The translations under genes were made by a program, and so were the position numbers. The notes beneath the pieces were generated by a model, which was given only the letters and a program-made list of their open reading frames with translations, did not search any database and was not told the origin of the DNA. Positions 17,619 to 25,598 of a DNA stretch of 64,000 bases are shown here, piece after piece; position 1 is the first letter of the stretch; every line of letters starts with the position of its first letter. The stretch comes from Bradyrhizobium australiense (lineage in GTDB: Bacteria; Pseudomonadota; Alphaproteobacteria; Rhizobiales; Xanthobacteraceae). The DNA is taken from the NCBI RefSeq assembly GCF_013114825.1, contig NZ_JAAVLX010000016.1:52030-116029 (forward strand), written 5' to 3'.

Positions 17619-18269
17619 TCAGGAAGCAGTAACAAGCACCTTTTCCCCGTCGAGCGCCAGCGTCACGCTCAGCCCGCAGGCCTGTGCCAACAGTCGCGTA
17701 TAGTAAGGCTGCACCGCATGCGCATCGACGGTCGCCGTCGAACTCGCGCTCACGAGATCGGCGATATTCTGCGGCACGCGGGCGTTGAGGCCGGAAGACG
17801 TGACGCGAAAACCCATCGTCTCGCCATCGCCGATCGGATCGATCGTCAGCGTGCCGCCGCGCGGGATGGTTTGCTGCGCGATGATCAGCATGTTCAACAG
17901 CAGCTTGACGCGGTTCTTCGGCAACAACAGCCGCGGCAGATTCCAGGTGATGGTGATCTTGCCGTCCTCGATGTGGCCGCGCGCCATGGTCTGGGCGTCG
18001 CCGAGATCGATCTGCGCACCGGACGATCCCGCAGCGCCAAACGCGAGACGGCAGAACTGCAGCCGTGCGGAGGCGGTCTTGGCGCTCTTGCGGATTAGAT
18101 CGAGCGCGAAATCGCGGTCTTCGGGCTTCGGGTTGTCGTCAAGCACCTCAAGCCCATTGACGATCGCGCCAACCGGGCTGATGAGATCGTGACAAACTCG
18201 CGAACACAACAGCGCCGCGAGTTCGAGGGTATCGGGAGCCGGACCGGGAGACGAAGTGCCAGACATCAT
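17619..18269 (-). CDS. chpT: Histidine phosphotransferase ChpT
   Basis: ChpT passes phosphate from the hybrid kinase CckA to CtrA and CpdR. The 216 residues show the DHp-like helix with the phospho-acceptor H27 in CSRVCHDLISPVGAIVNG, followed by a degenerate ATPase-like domain (about 95–210) with LPKNRVKLLLNMLIIA, as in known ChpT proteins. Start chosen at 18269, where AGGA precedes tandem ATGs; a frame from 18323 would add an unlikely leader. It lies 191 bases upstream of cheA in the same direction and may share transcription with it. Its proximity to ctrA and the motility genes fits a shared regulatory role. Confidence 0.9.
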   Translation of the reverse strand: MMSGTSSPGPAPDTLELAALLCSRVCHDLISPVGAIVNGLEVLDDNPKPEDRDFALDLIRKSAKTASARLQFCRLAFGAAGSSGAQIDLGDAQTMARGHIEDGKITITWNLPRLLLPKNRVKLLLNMLIIAQQTIPRGGTLTIDPIGDGETMGFRVTSSGLNARVPQNIADLVSASSTATVDAHAVQPYYTRLLAQACGLSVTLALDGEKVLVTAS

Positions 18270-18416
18270 GGGTTCCTGGAAAGCCGCCGCGTCGCAAATT
18301 GCTGGCGGGCCGTTACGAATCACGCGTGCTTATCGGTTTGATACACTGCGCAGCCCTGTGCTGCCAGCAGGGGGCGGCAATGGTAAGGCAGGACGAACAG
18401 CAAATGGGCCGAGCTC

Positions 18417-19241
18417 ATGACTGAGGCACGTCCACCGGCGCTCGGTCATGAGGCCGCAGCAGCGCTGATCGAACCGCTGACCGAGATCGTGATCCGGGCC
18501 GGCGCCGCCATCCTCGCCGTCAACCGTTCCGCCATGAAGGTTGACGGCAAGATCGACGGCTCGCCGGTAACGGAGGCCGATCTGGCGGCCGATCAAATCA
18601 TCGCCGAGGGCTTGGCCCAAGTGGCACCCGAAATACCTGCGCTGTCGGAAGAGCGCGCCCAAACGTCCGCGCTGCCCGATAAGGAAAGCTTCTTCCTGAT
18701 CGACCCGCTCGACGGCACCAAGGAATTCGTCGCCGGCCGCAACGAATTCACCGTCAACGTGGCGCTGGTGACGCACGGGACGCCGCTGCTTGGCATTATC
18801 AGCGCACCTGCGCTCGGGCTGATCTGGCGCGGCATTGTCGGACGCGGCGCGCAACGGCTGACGCTCGGCAAGGGCAAGCCGCTCGTCGAGCCGATTCGTA
18901 CCCGCCCTTGCCCGCCGCGCGGCCAGCCATGGACGGTGGCGGTCAGCCGCTCGCATGGCGACGCCAGGACCGAAGCCTTTATTGCCGAAAGACCGGGGGC
19001 AGTACGGTGCGAGCTTGGCTCGGCGGTCAAATTGGGCCGGGTGGCCGAAGGCTCAGTCGATATCTATCCCCGGCTGTCGCCCACTTCGGAATGGGACGTA
19101 GCGGCGGGCCATGCAGTCGTCGCGGCTGCCGGCGGCAGGATCACGGATTCAAACGGCGCCGCCCTGCAATTTGGCACGGGACGGATGGGCTTCATCGTTC
19201 CGGAATTCATCGCCTGGGGCGACCCGAAGGTGGTGCCCTGA
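18417..19241 (+). CDS. cysQ: 3'(2'),5'-bisphosphate nucleotidase CysQ
   Basis: CysQ removes phosphate from 3'-phosphoadenosine 5'-phosphate, a by-product of sulfate assimilation. It is an inositol-monophosphatase-fold enzyme of 274 residues. The metal-binding residues are visible as E78/E79 in LSEER, the signature DPLDGTKEF at 96–104, and the second-lobe SEWDVAAGHAVVAAAGG. It is transcribed away from chpT, with 147 bases between the starts, and converges on the YHS gene across a palindromic repeat. Other IMPase-family phosphatases are similar, but LDGTKEF strongly favours CysQ. Confidence 0.93.
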   Translation: MTEARPPALGHEAAAALIEPLTEIVIRAGAAILAVNRSAMKVDGKIDGSPVTEADLAADQIIAEGLAQVAPEIPALSEERAQTSALPDKESFFLIDPLDGTKEFVAGRNEFTVNVALVTHGTPLLGIISAPALGLIWRGIVGRGAQRLTLGKGKPLVEPIRTRPCPPRGQPWTVAVSRSHGDARTEAFIAERPGAVRCELGSAVKLGRVAEGSVDIYPRLSPTSEWDVAAGHAVVAAAGGRITDSNGAALQFGTGRMGFIVPEFIAWGDPKVVP

Positions 19242-19264
19242 GCGCGGCCCGTAGCCGGCAATAT

Positions 19265-19370
19265 CCGTAGCCCGGGCGAGCGACCCCCGGGAACGGTGAT
19301 CACGAAAACAACGTGTATTCCATCTGGCCGGCACTGTCCCCGGGGGTCGCTTCGCTCGCCCGCGCTACGG
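19265..19370. repeat. GC-rich palindromic repeat between converging genes
   Basis: CCGTAGCCCGGGCGAGCGAC at the left and its imperfect reverse complement, ending CGCGCTACGG at 19370, flank a 40-base centre. It fills the gap between cysQ and the YHS gene and could act as a two-way terminator, though it has no T run. Confidence 0.65.
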
Positions 19371-19376
19371 CGCAAG

Positions 19377-19901
19377 CTACTGCGCCAGCCCTTGCTCCAG
19401 CACGGGCCAGCGTACGGTAGCCTCTTTCAGGAAAGGCAAGGGATTGGCCGCAAAAGCATCGCGGTTGTCCTCGCGGCCGAACAAATAGAGCCGCTGGCCC
19501 GCAACCACCCAAAAGCGCGGGTTACCCGCATACGTTACCCCTCGCCCCAGATCGACCGGGTCATAGCCGCCGAACTGGGGCCCGTAGATCTCCGGATGCG
19601 CAACGAAAGAGGCGCGATTGCCCTCGTTGCGGAAGCGCCAAACGGCGCCGGCTTCGCGAGCCTCGATATCGGGTAAACCTTCGACGGCCATGGATTCCGT
19701 AAAATAGGCGACGGGATCGAAGCCTTCGATCGCGAGTCCGGAATAGCGGTTCACCACCACCCGCTCGGTGGTCGCGGCGCGCGCGGCAAAATCAAGGCTG
19801 TGCGTGCAAAAAAACCCTGCCAATAAGGCAAAAAGGGCTATTTGGCGGCGCGAACCGTATCTTTCCTGCCGTTGTGCCGTCATAGTTGGTGCCGATAACA
19901 T
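19377..19901 (-). CDS. Exported YHS-domain protein
   Basis: A 174-residue protein with an N-terminal signal-like segment (about residues 20–42, IALFALLAGFFCTHSLDFAA) and a YHS-like domain: LAIEGFDPVAYFTE (about 54–67) and WRFRNEGNRASFVAHPEIYGPQ, which is typical of the group annotated as YHS domain-containing (seleno)proteins. In some families YHS is linked to metal binding; no Cys pair is seen in this domain, so metal binding is uncertain. An alternative ATG at 19883 would give a shorter leader. It is divergent from the DUF1134 gene. Confidence 0.8.
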   Translation of the reverse strand: MLSAPTMTAQRQERYGSRRQIALFALLAGFFCTHSLDFAARAATTERVVVNRYSGLAIEGFDPVAYFTESMAVEGLPDIEAREAGAVWRFRNEGNRASFVAHPEIYGPQFGGYDPVDLGRGVTYAGNPRFWVVAGQRLYLFGREDNRDAFAANPLPFLKEATVRWPVLEQGLAQ

Positions 19902-19993
19902 GCGAGTCGAGGGGACACTGGGCGCAACCTAGAGCCATGCTTGTTGGCGTCAGGTTAAGGCGGCGGCCAGAATTCGATGCCAGGGGTTCTTTC

Positions 19994-20596
19994 ATGACGT
20001 TTGCTTCACGCCTTGCCGCGGTGACGTTCGCCGCGCTGATGTGCTGGACCGTGCCAGCTTCTGCGCAGCAGCCGCCGGGGCAATACCCGCCGCCGCAGCG
20101 CCAGCCGGGGCCCGAGACCTTTGGACCCGATGAACTGGTCTCAGCCGGGCACAAATTCTTCGGCAACGTCTCGCGGGGCCTGGCGTCGATCATCGAGCGC
20201 GCGGTCAGCCAATGGGGCCTGCCCAATGGTTACGTGCTGGGCGAAGAGGGCTCAGGCGCCTTTGTGGCGGGCCTGCGGTACGGTGAGGGCACGCTCTACA
20301 CCAAGAACGCCGGCGACTTGCGGGTCTACTGGCAGGGGCCGTCGGTCGGCTTCGACTGGGGCGGCGACGGCGCGCGCACCATGACGCTGGTCTACAACCT
20401 GCCCGCCACCAACGCGATCTATCAGCGCTTCGTCGGCATCGACGGCTCCGCCTATATCGTCGGCGGCTTCGGCATGACCGCCCTGACCGCCAACAACATC
20501 GTGCTGGTGCCGATCCGTTCCGGCATCGGACTGCGGCTCGGCGCCAATGTCGGCTATCTCAAATATACCCCGCGCGCGACCTGGAACCCGTTCTAA
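19994..20596 (+). CDS. Exported DUF1134 protein
   Basis: A 200-residue protein with a clear signal peptide (residues 1–24, cut after ASA) and a Pro/Gln-rich linker, then a DUF1134 domain (about 50–195) rich in Gly and beta structure, including SVGFDWGGDGARTMTLVYNL and VGIDGSAYIVGGFGMTA. DUF1134 proteins are restricted mainly to alphaproteobacteria; some are annotated as exopolysaccharide-associated, but no function is established. The start at 19994 is chosen since AGGGG precedes it and the signal peptide begins there; frames starting at 19886 or 19937 add non-signal sequence. Confidence 0.85.
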   Translation: MTFASRLAAVTFAALMCWTVPASAQQPPGQYPPPQRQPGPETFGPDELVSAGHKFFGNVSRGLASIIERAVSQWGLPNGYVLGEEGSGAFVAGLRYGEGTLYTKNAGDLRVYWQGPSVGFDWGGDGARTMTLVYNLPATNAIYQRFVGIDGSAYIVGGFGMTALTANNIVLVPIRSGIGLRLGANVGYLKYTPRATWNPF

Positions 20597-20727
20597 GGCT
20601 ATCTTCAAGCATAGACGCCAGGTCTCCCCGGACGGATTCAGGTTAACGCGGCATTGGGCTGGCGCAGGGCCGGCCTGGCGTGGCAATGTGATTAACAATT
20701 CCTAATCTCGTGTGGAGTAACCCATCC

Positions 20728-22014
20728 ATGATCGAGCCGATCATGTATCTGGCGATCGGTTTTCTGGTCTCGATGTTGTTCGGCCTGATGATCGTGCCGC
20801 TGGTGCATAACCGTGCGGTGCGGCTGACGACCCGGCGGCTGGAGGCGGCGACGCCACTGTCGATGGCCGAAATCCAGGCCGACAAGGACCAGTTGCGCGC
20901 GGAATTCGCGATGTCGGCGCGGCGGCTCGAAATGAGCGTGGAGCAGCTCAAGAACAAGACCACGAGCCAGCTCGCCGAACTCGGCAAGAAGAGCGATGCG
21001 ATCAACCGCATGAAGATCGAGCTCGGCGAAAAGAACGCCACGATCTTTTCGCTCGAAGCGCGCGAGAAGGCGATGAAGGAGCAGTTGCGCGCCACCGAGG
21101 AAGAATTCGCGGCCAAAACCGAACTATTGCGCAACGCCGAACAGGCGCTGACCGACAAGCAGGCCGAACTCGCCAGGATCAATCACGAACTGAACAACCG
21201 TTCGATGATGGCGGACAGCCGCCAGGTCGAGCTGGTCGCGGTGCGCACGCAGATCGAGGAACTGAAGGGCCGCGTCGGCGACGCCGAGAAGGAATTCTCG
21301 GCAACCCAGGCCCGCCTCGCGCAGGAGCGCGCTGAGTCCGAGCACGCGACGCGTGAACTGGCGGAAGCGCGCAGCCGCGTCGAAAACTTGAGCCAGCGCG
21401 TCACCGATCTCGACCGGCAATTGATTGTCCAGATCAAGGAAGCGGAGATGCTCGGCAACCGCGTCAACGACCTCGAAGCGCGGCTGGCGATGCAAGGCAA
21501 GATTCTGGCCGAACGCGAGTACGAGAACAATCAGCTCCGGCAGGCGAACGAAAACGCCGAACGCGCCGCGCGCGAACTGCGCGAGGAGATCGCAGGCATG
21601 AACGGCGGCAAGTCGCCGATCGTGGAAAAATTGCGAGCTGAGAAGGCGGCGGTGGAAGAGCAGCTCCGCATCGCCCGCGACGAGCGCGCGAAACTCCAGC
21701 GTGACATCAACGCGATCCAGCAGCAGGCCGAAAGCTCCTGGGCGACCGAGCGGATGGAGAACGCGCTGCTACGCGAGCGCATCAACGACATCGCGGCCGA
21801 AGTTGCAAAACTCGCGATGCAGCTCGAGGGACCGAATTCGGCGATCGAGGCGATGCTGGCGGCGGAACCGGCCGTGTCGAAAGTGCCGGCCAAGCCCGCC
21901 AACGACGTCGCCGGCGCCGTCCCCGCAGCCATGTCGGAAGGCGGCGGGACGCTGGCCGAGCGCATCCGCGCGCTGCAGTCGCACGCTTCGCGGGCCCGCC
22001 AGCAGGGGGCGTAA
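20728..22014 (+). CDS. Membrane-anchored long coiled-coil protein
   Basis: The 428 residues begin with one strong membrane helix (about 5–25, YLAIGFLVSMLFGLMIVPLV) followed by an almost unbroken coiled coil from about residue 55 to 370, dense in Glu, Lys, Arg, Ala and Leu heptads. The last 60 residues are Ala/Pro-rich. The layout suggests a cytoplasmic rod tethered to the inner membrane. I do not recognise a named family; resemblance to RmuC or polar scaffold proteins is only in shape. Start at 20728 follows GTGGAG. It lies downstream of DUF1134 with a 131-base gap. Confidence 0.8.
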   Translation: MIEPIMYLAIGFLVSMLFGLMIVPLVHNRAVRLTTRRLEAATPLSMAEIQADKDQLRAEFAMSARRLEMSVEQLKNKTTSQLAELGKKSDAINRMKIELGEKNATIFSLEAREKAMKEQLRATEEEFAAKTELLRNAEQALTDKQAELARINHELNNRSMMADSRQVELVAVRTQIEELKGRVGDAEKEFSATQARLAQERAESEHATRELAEARSRVENLSQRVTDLDRQLIVQIKEAEMLGNRVNDLEARLAMQGKILAEREYENNQLRQANENAERAARELREEIAGMNGGKSPIVEKLRAEKAAVEEQLRIARDERAKLQRDINAIQQQAESSWATERMENALLRERINDIAAEVAKLAMQLEGPNSAIEAMLAAEPAVSKVPAKPANDVAGAVPAAMSEGGGTLAERIRALQSHASRARQQGA

Positions 22015-22132
22015 TTCCCCCTGCCCTGCCGCCAAAACGCGACGTTGCGGCCCGACTGATCGCTTGACACTAGGGGTTTGTCCTTCGTAAATCGCGGGCT
22101 CTGACGGGGCTCACTGTTCGCCCACACTTCCC

Positions 22133-22207
22133 GGACGCATAGCTCAGCGGGAGAGCGTTCCCTTCACACGGGAGAGGTCCAAGGTTCGATCCCTTGTGCG
22201 TCCACCA
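22133..22207 (+). tRNA. tRNA-Val(CAC)
   Basis: A full cloverleaf is visible: acceptor arms GGACGCA and TGCGTCC, D arm GCTC/GAGC, anticodon arm TTCCC/GGGAG with loop TTCACAC (anticodon CAC, reading GTG), T arm with GGTTCGATCC, and an encoded CCA at the 3' end. Length 75 bases. Confidence 0.96.
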
Positions 22208-22213
22208 TCCAAA

Positions 22214-22235
22214 GCCCCGTAAATCGGGGTTTTTG
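22214..22235 (+). terminator. Terminator of tRNA-Val
   Basis: CCCCG at 22215–22219 pairs with CGGGG at 22225–22229, followed by TTTTTGTATTT. It starts seven bases after the tRNA end. Confidence 0.75.
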
Positions 22236-22304
22236 TATTTGGGATGTGCCTATTCGGCAGATATCGCACGCGTTCGCGCGCAGGCCCATCGAAATCGGCT
22301 GATC

Positions 22305-22454
22305 TTATTCGATGCGGGCTTTTTCCTTCAGGTCGCGGATGCGAATTTCGGCCTCTTCCTTCGAGGTTACGATTTCGGACTCATCGGGGACGCGCGCCTC
22401 GCGGCTGAGCCTTTTCAATTCCTCAAGCTGTTCATGCGTGGGTTTTTCGGTCAT
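22305..22454 (-). CDS. Very small DUF3072-like protein
   Basis: Reading the minus strand from an ATG at 22454 gives 49 highly charged residues beginning MTEKPTHEQLEELKRLSREA and ending KARIE, with a stop at 22305. The pattern (Q-x2-L-x2-L-x3-A near the start, then a second helix with KEEAEIRIRDLKEKA) resembles DUF3072, a family of tiny helical proteins without known role. A GAGGAGG ribosome site sits 4–5 bases before the ATG, and an EcfG-like promoter lies just upstream, which together argue that the gene is real. Confidence 0.7.
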   Translation of the reverse strand: MTEKPTHEQLEELKRLSREARVPDESEIVTSKEEAEIRIRDLKEKARIE

Positions 22455-22475
22455 GGGCACCTCCTCTGACGGGGC

Positions 22476-22500
22476 AACCGTGTCAAGAACGTCCTGTTCC
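22476..22500 (-). promoter_or_regulatory. EcfG-like promoter, one mismatch
   Basis: On the minus strand, GGAAC (22500–22496) and GGTT (22479–22476) are 16 bases apart; the consensus −10 is CGTT. It lies 22 bases before the DUF3072-like start. Confidence 0.45.
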
Positions 22501-22556
22501 CTTTGAAAAAGACCGTTGAGACCGCCACAGGATGAGAGAGGTCAGCCAAGGCGGCC

Positions 22557-22757
22557 TTACTCCGGCGCCCGCATGCCCGGCGAGCGGAGCCATTCGTTTA
22601 GCCGAGATGCGGCTTCCATCTGCCGCGCCCGCCGCAACAGCAGCTCCCGGGCCATGCCGGGCTGCGCCTCCCTTGCCGCCTCTCTGAAGCGCTTGGCCTC
22701 TTCCGCCAGCCGCTCCTCGAAGGTCTTCTCGTGTTTGATGCGCCGTCGTGTTGGCAT
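22557..22757 (-). CDS. Small charged helical protein
   Basis: A 66-residue protein, MPTRRRIKHEKTFEERLAEE onward, rich in Arg, Glu and Ala, with one long predicted helix from about residue 10 to 55. It contains no membrane segment or cysteine. I chose ATG at 22757 because GAACGAGGA lies just before it; a longer frame from 22829 is basic and disordered. Small proteins like this are common beside general-stress genes in Bradyrhizobium (from recall), but I cannot name a family. No EcfG promoter is visible directly upstream. Confidence 0.6.
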   Translation of the reverse strand: MPTRRRIKHEKTFEERLAEEAKRFREAAREAQPGMARELLLRRARQMEAASRLNEWLRSPGMRAPE

Positions 22758-22887
22758 GCCCGTGATCCTCGTTCCCGAGGGCCATTGAAATCCGGTGCCG
22801 GATCGCCGTCTGTCCGGGACCAGACTCATCAGGCTGGCTGCTTTCTTTCAGCCAATAAGTCGCGGCCCGTAGTTTGCCCGTCTTGCC

Positions 22888-22912
22888 GGAACACGATTCG
22901 CGGAGCGTCGTG
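22888..22912 (+). promoter_or_regulatory. EcfG-like promoter, one mismatch
   Basis: GGAAC at 22888–22892 and CGTG at 22909–22912 are 16 bases apart; the consensus −10 is CGTT. It ends 26 bases before the 43-residue gene at 22939. Confidence 0.4.
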
Positions 22913-22938
22913 GTACCGGCACTTTCCGGGAGCGAAAC

Positions 22939-23070
22939 ATGCTTAAAACCCTTCTTGTGATGACGGCCATCACCATCATCGCCGGCGCCGCGGTGATCGC
23001 TGTTTCCGAACTCCTCACCCGTGCGCGCCACCCCCAAGCCGGTCCGCCGCCGCGGCGCCGGGCGTTTTAG
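22939..23070 (+). CDS. 43-residue membrane peptide
   Basis: An ATG behind CGGGAGCGAAAC opens a 43-codon frame (MLKTLLVMTAITIIAGAAVI, then a short basic Pro/Arg-rich tail) that ends in TAG at 23070. It is a single hydrophobic helix of about 24 residues with a positively charged tail, so a small inner-membrane protein. RBS and an EcfG-like promoter support it; nothing is known of its role. Confidence 0.55.
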   Translation: MLKTLLVMTAITIIAGAAVIAVSELLTRARHPQAGPPPRRRAF

Positions 23071-23116
23071 ACGCGCCCCGCATTTGCAGCGGAGCCTTTA
23101 TTGCAGGCCATCAGCA

Positions 23117-23150
23117 GAAAGGGCCCCAGCGGCGGCGCTGAGGCCCTTTC
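23117..23150. terminator. Hairpin downstream of the 43-residue gene
   Basis: GAAAGGGCC at 23117–23125 pairs with GGCCCTTTC at 23142–23150, with an inner AGCG/CGCT stem. No good T run follows on either strand, so termination is only possible. The rest of 23071–23375 holds nothing I can support. Confidence 0.45.
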
Positions 23151-23375
23151 AGTGAATGTCGCATCGGGGATATGCGACATGCGATCCAATGCGGGTCGCA
23201 GATTTTCGTTCCTATCGCGCGATCCGCTTCTCCACCCGGTCGCGAGCCAATCTTCTTGAGCGCCCTTGCGCGGGCAAGAAAGAGGTCGCTCAACCGAGCG
23301 TCTTTCCTTTTAGGCCAGCGCGGCTAGGCCAAGTCCGGTCAACCGCACTGTCGGATTCAAATGGGGGAAGTTACT

Positions 23376-23897
23376 TCAAGCGGCATGCGGGTTAACAACC
23401 GTGTACCCGCGTAATGAGCGCGCATGAATTCTCGTTGCGTGGCCGCCCGAGTTCGCATCGTATGCCATCCACATATCGCCTTCGACGTGTCGCTCTAGAA
23501 CGAAAACGTGCCCACGTCGCGCAGCGACCATTCCGGGTGCTGGCGATGTCCGTGGAAAGCGCAGCCAGTTGGATGCGAGATTTAGGCCGGGCATGATCCG
23601 ACCGAAGACACGTATAGACGCACCACAGCCACAAAATGAGCGGGGGCAACCGGCCGGACGACCGCCGACAGTTTGACCGCGATCAACACTCACGTCCGCC
23701 AATTCGCGACGGGAACTCTGTGCGGTCACTTCGTGGGTGTCAGAACTAATCCGCTCACGACGCGGCTGCAAAAACGAGAAGTCGCAGGGCATGGTCACGT
23801 TGCATTCGGATATTTGACCGGTATGGGAAGGGCGGGCCTCCGAAGCGATAGACCCGGTTACAACAAGGACGGCCGCAACAAGGACTGGTTTAAGCAT
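23376..23897 (-). CDS. Secreted protein with a papain-like Cys/His/Asn pattern
   Basis: The 173 residues start with a signal peptide (about 1–19, ending ASEA), followed by a disordered stretch to about residue 78 and then a compact domain. That domain begins RPAGCPRSFCGCGASIRVFG, continues with ARRGHVFVLE and ends with YDANSGGHATRIH. A cysteine at the start of a helix, a later His in a strand and a following Asn are the order seen in NlpC/P60 and CHAP amidases, so a cell-wall hydrolase fold is plausible; I infer this from pattern only. It stands alone, with no operon partner. Confidence 0.65.
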   Translation of the reverse strand: MLKPVLVAAVLVVTGSIASEARPSHTGQISECNVTMPCDFSFLQPRRERISSDTHEVTAQSSRRELADVSVDRGQTVGGRPAGCPRSFCGCGASIRVFGRIMPGLNLASNWLRFPRTSPAPGMVAARRGHVFVLERHVEGDMWMAYDANSGGHATRIHARSLRGYTVVNPHAA

Positions 23898-24062
23898 GCA
23901 GGACTCCAGATTAGACAGTCCTGCCCCGCAATAGAGGCCAATAACAGTTTGGCGAAAATGCGTTTAAGAGCGGCCGGTGGTTCCACATGCGGAACCCTGC
24001 CGTAACGAGTGGGGCGGGAGCAGCAAAGCTCCTGCCTGAAGCGGGTACGAGGACGGAGAAAC

Positions 24063-24844
24063 TTATCTGCGTTTTCGCAGCTGAATGCGACCGACTGCCG
24101 CCAGGATAAACCCGCGCGGAAACAGCCGCAGCAGAAACGGAACAATCTTCATGCCGAGGCCGGGCAGCACGACGCGTTTGTTCTGCATCAACCCGCGATA
24201 ACCTGCCTGCGCGACGTCATATGCCGAGACGTTCAGGATTTCGTGCTCCAATCCGGGTTGAATCCGGGCTCGCGTCTGAAATTCCGATGACACGGAGCCT
24301 GGACAGATCGTCGTCACGCGAACGCCCTGCGGAGCGAGTTCCTGGCGCAGAGCCTCGCTGAACGACAGGACATAAGCCTTGGACGCATAGTACACCGCCA
24401 TTCCTGGGCCCGGCAGAAATCCGGCAAGCGAACCGAGATTGAGGATGCCGCCACGATGCCGGATCAGGCTCTCGGAAAACCGCAACGACAAATCGGTCAA
24501 CGCGACGATGTTGACGGCGATGATGCCGAGCTGCTCAGCCCGATCCAGTTCGATCGCATAGCCGAAAAGACCGAACCCCGCATTGTTGACGACGAACTCG
24601 ACCTCCACGCCATCCGCGGCCAGAGCCGAGACGATGTTGTCGCAGGCCTCGGGGTGTTCGAGGTCGCAACAAATTAAAATCGGCGCCGTGCCGCCACCGG
24701 CGACAATTTCGCTCGCCAACGTCGTCAGGCGATCCCCGCGTCGGTCGACCAAGGCTAATCGATGGCCATTTGATGCAAAGACGCGCGCCAATTCGGTGCC
24801 ATTCCCGCCGATGCACCGGTAATCAGCGTGACGCGCTCAACCAT
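24063..24844 (-). pseudogene. Short-chain dehydrogenase, single-base frameshift near the start
   Basis: Reading from ATG at 24844 gives MVERVTLITGASAG, the start of an SDR nucleotide-binding fold, then the frame goes out of register. One base missing between 24800 and 24801 restores the family pattern (AGIG-TELARVFASNGH) and joins the long frame 24063–24791, which holds NNAGFG, LGSLAG, the catalytic YYASK and CPGSVSSEF. About 260 residues would be restored, a normal SDR length. The rest of the frame is intact, so this is either a recent mutation or a sequencing error. A shorter translation could begin at 24791 but would lack the cofactor glycines. Substrate unknown. Confidence 0.8.
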
Positions 24845-24896
24845 GCATTACCCTCAAGCGGGACAGTAGCGGATCAGCCCTGACGATCAAACCACT

Positions 24897-25196
24897 TCAA
24901 CGACAGGTCTCGCGATACCGTCGGCAATTCCCCTCGCCTTGTTCGCCCAACCTGTCCTTGTTCAGGCAAGCCGCTCTTAATTCTTGACACAGGTCGTCGC
25001 CTCGGACCCGCCTTTCACAGGTCTCCCGATATCGGCGGCAACCGCCTTCGCCGCGCTCACAGGAACGTCTCAGCTGATCGCATTGCCCGTAGACACGAAC
25101 TCCGCCAGGACCAATTTCCAAGCCCTGGGACGTAGCTGGACGGGGCAATAGAGAGATCGCCATCAGCAGGAAAAAAGCCAATGCAGATGTTCTCAT
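24897..25196 (-). CDS. Small secreted cysteine-rich protein with an internal repeat
   Basis: The 99-residue protein has a signal peptide (about 1–23, MRTSALAFFLLMAISLLPRP) and a mature part with eight cysteines. A unit of the form C-R-x-Y-R-E-T-C, preceded by a Gly/Glu-rich turn, occurs twice (about residues 54–61 and 92–98), so the domain looks duplicated: each half has a C-x6-C-x7-C spacing. Disulfide bonding in the periplasm is likely. I cannot name a family. The ATG at 25196 follows GGGGATCG; a longer frame from 25340 lacks signal character. Confidence 0.65.
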   Translation of the reverse strand: MRTSALAFFLLMAISLLPRPATSQGLEIGPGGVRVYGQCDQLRRSCERGEGGCRRYRETCERRVRGDDLCQELRAACLNKDRLGEQGEGNCRRYRETCR

Positions 25197-25478
25197 GTTC
25201 GATCCCCGGAAATAGTTGTCGAGGCAATAGTAAGTAGACGTTACTGCATTGGTTCCTTGCTGAAGCAACCACCGAGCCGCAGCGGCGCGGCATCCGGTAT
25301 GCTCGCTATCGGCATTATGCTCATGTGTCGGTAGGGTCAAAACCGCTGCACATCGAATGGGCGGCTTTTCGCAAATTCAGTTCTCAGTTCGATCACCGAT
25401 GCCCGATGACGCGAACCGATCGCCGGAGAGTAGAATTACCGCGTAGAAGCTCGTCTTCACCGTACTGCGTCATAAGTC

Positions 25479-25587
25479 CCTAATGGTGAGGAGCGCCAAC
25501 GGGTCCGCGCGTCTCGAACCAAGAACCCCTGTCTATGGCCTCCATCCTTCGAGACGCTCGCTCTGCGGGCTCCTCAAGAATGAGGGG
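25479..25587. repeat. Palindromic repeat, family A, copy 2
   Basis: CTAATGGTGAGGAGCG on the left and GCTCCTCAAGAATGAGGGG on the right, with inner GTCTCGAACCA and CCTTCGAGACG arms. It is the same family as 4654–4812 and 52902–52999. The space 25197–25478 before it has no supportable gene. Confidence 0.65.
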
Positions 25588-25598
25588 TTTGAGCAGCT

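Noticed and set aside
23111..23293. Minus-strand 60-codon frame starting with TTG
   Set aside because: Its end lies inside a hairpin and its start is a weak TTG; no support beyond an A/G-rich stretch upstream.
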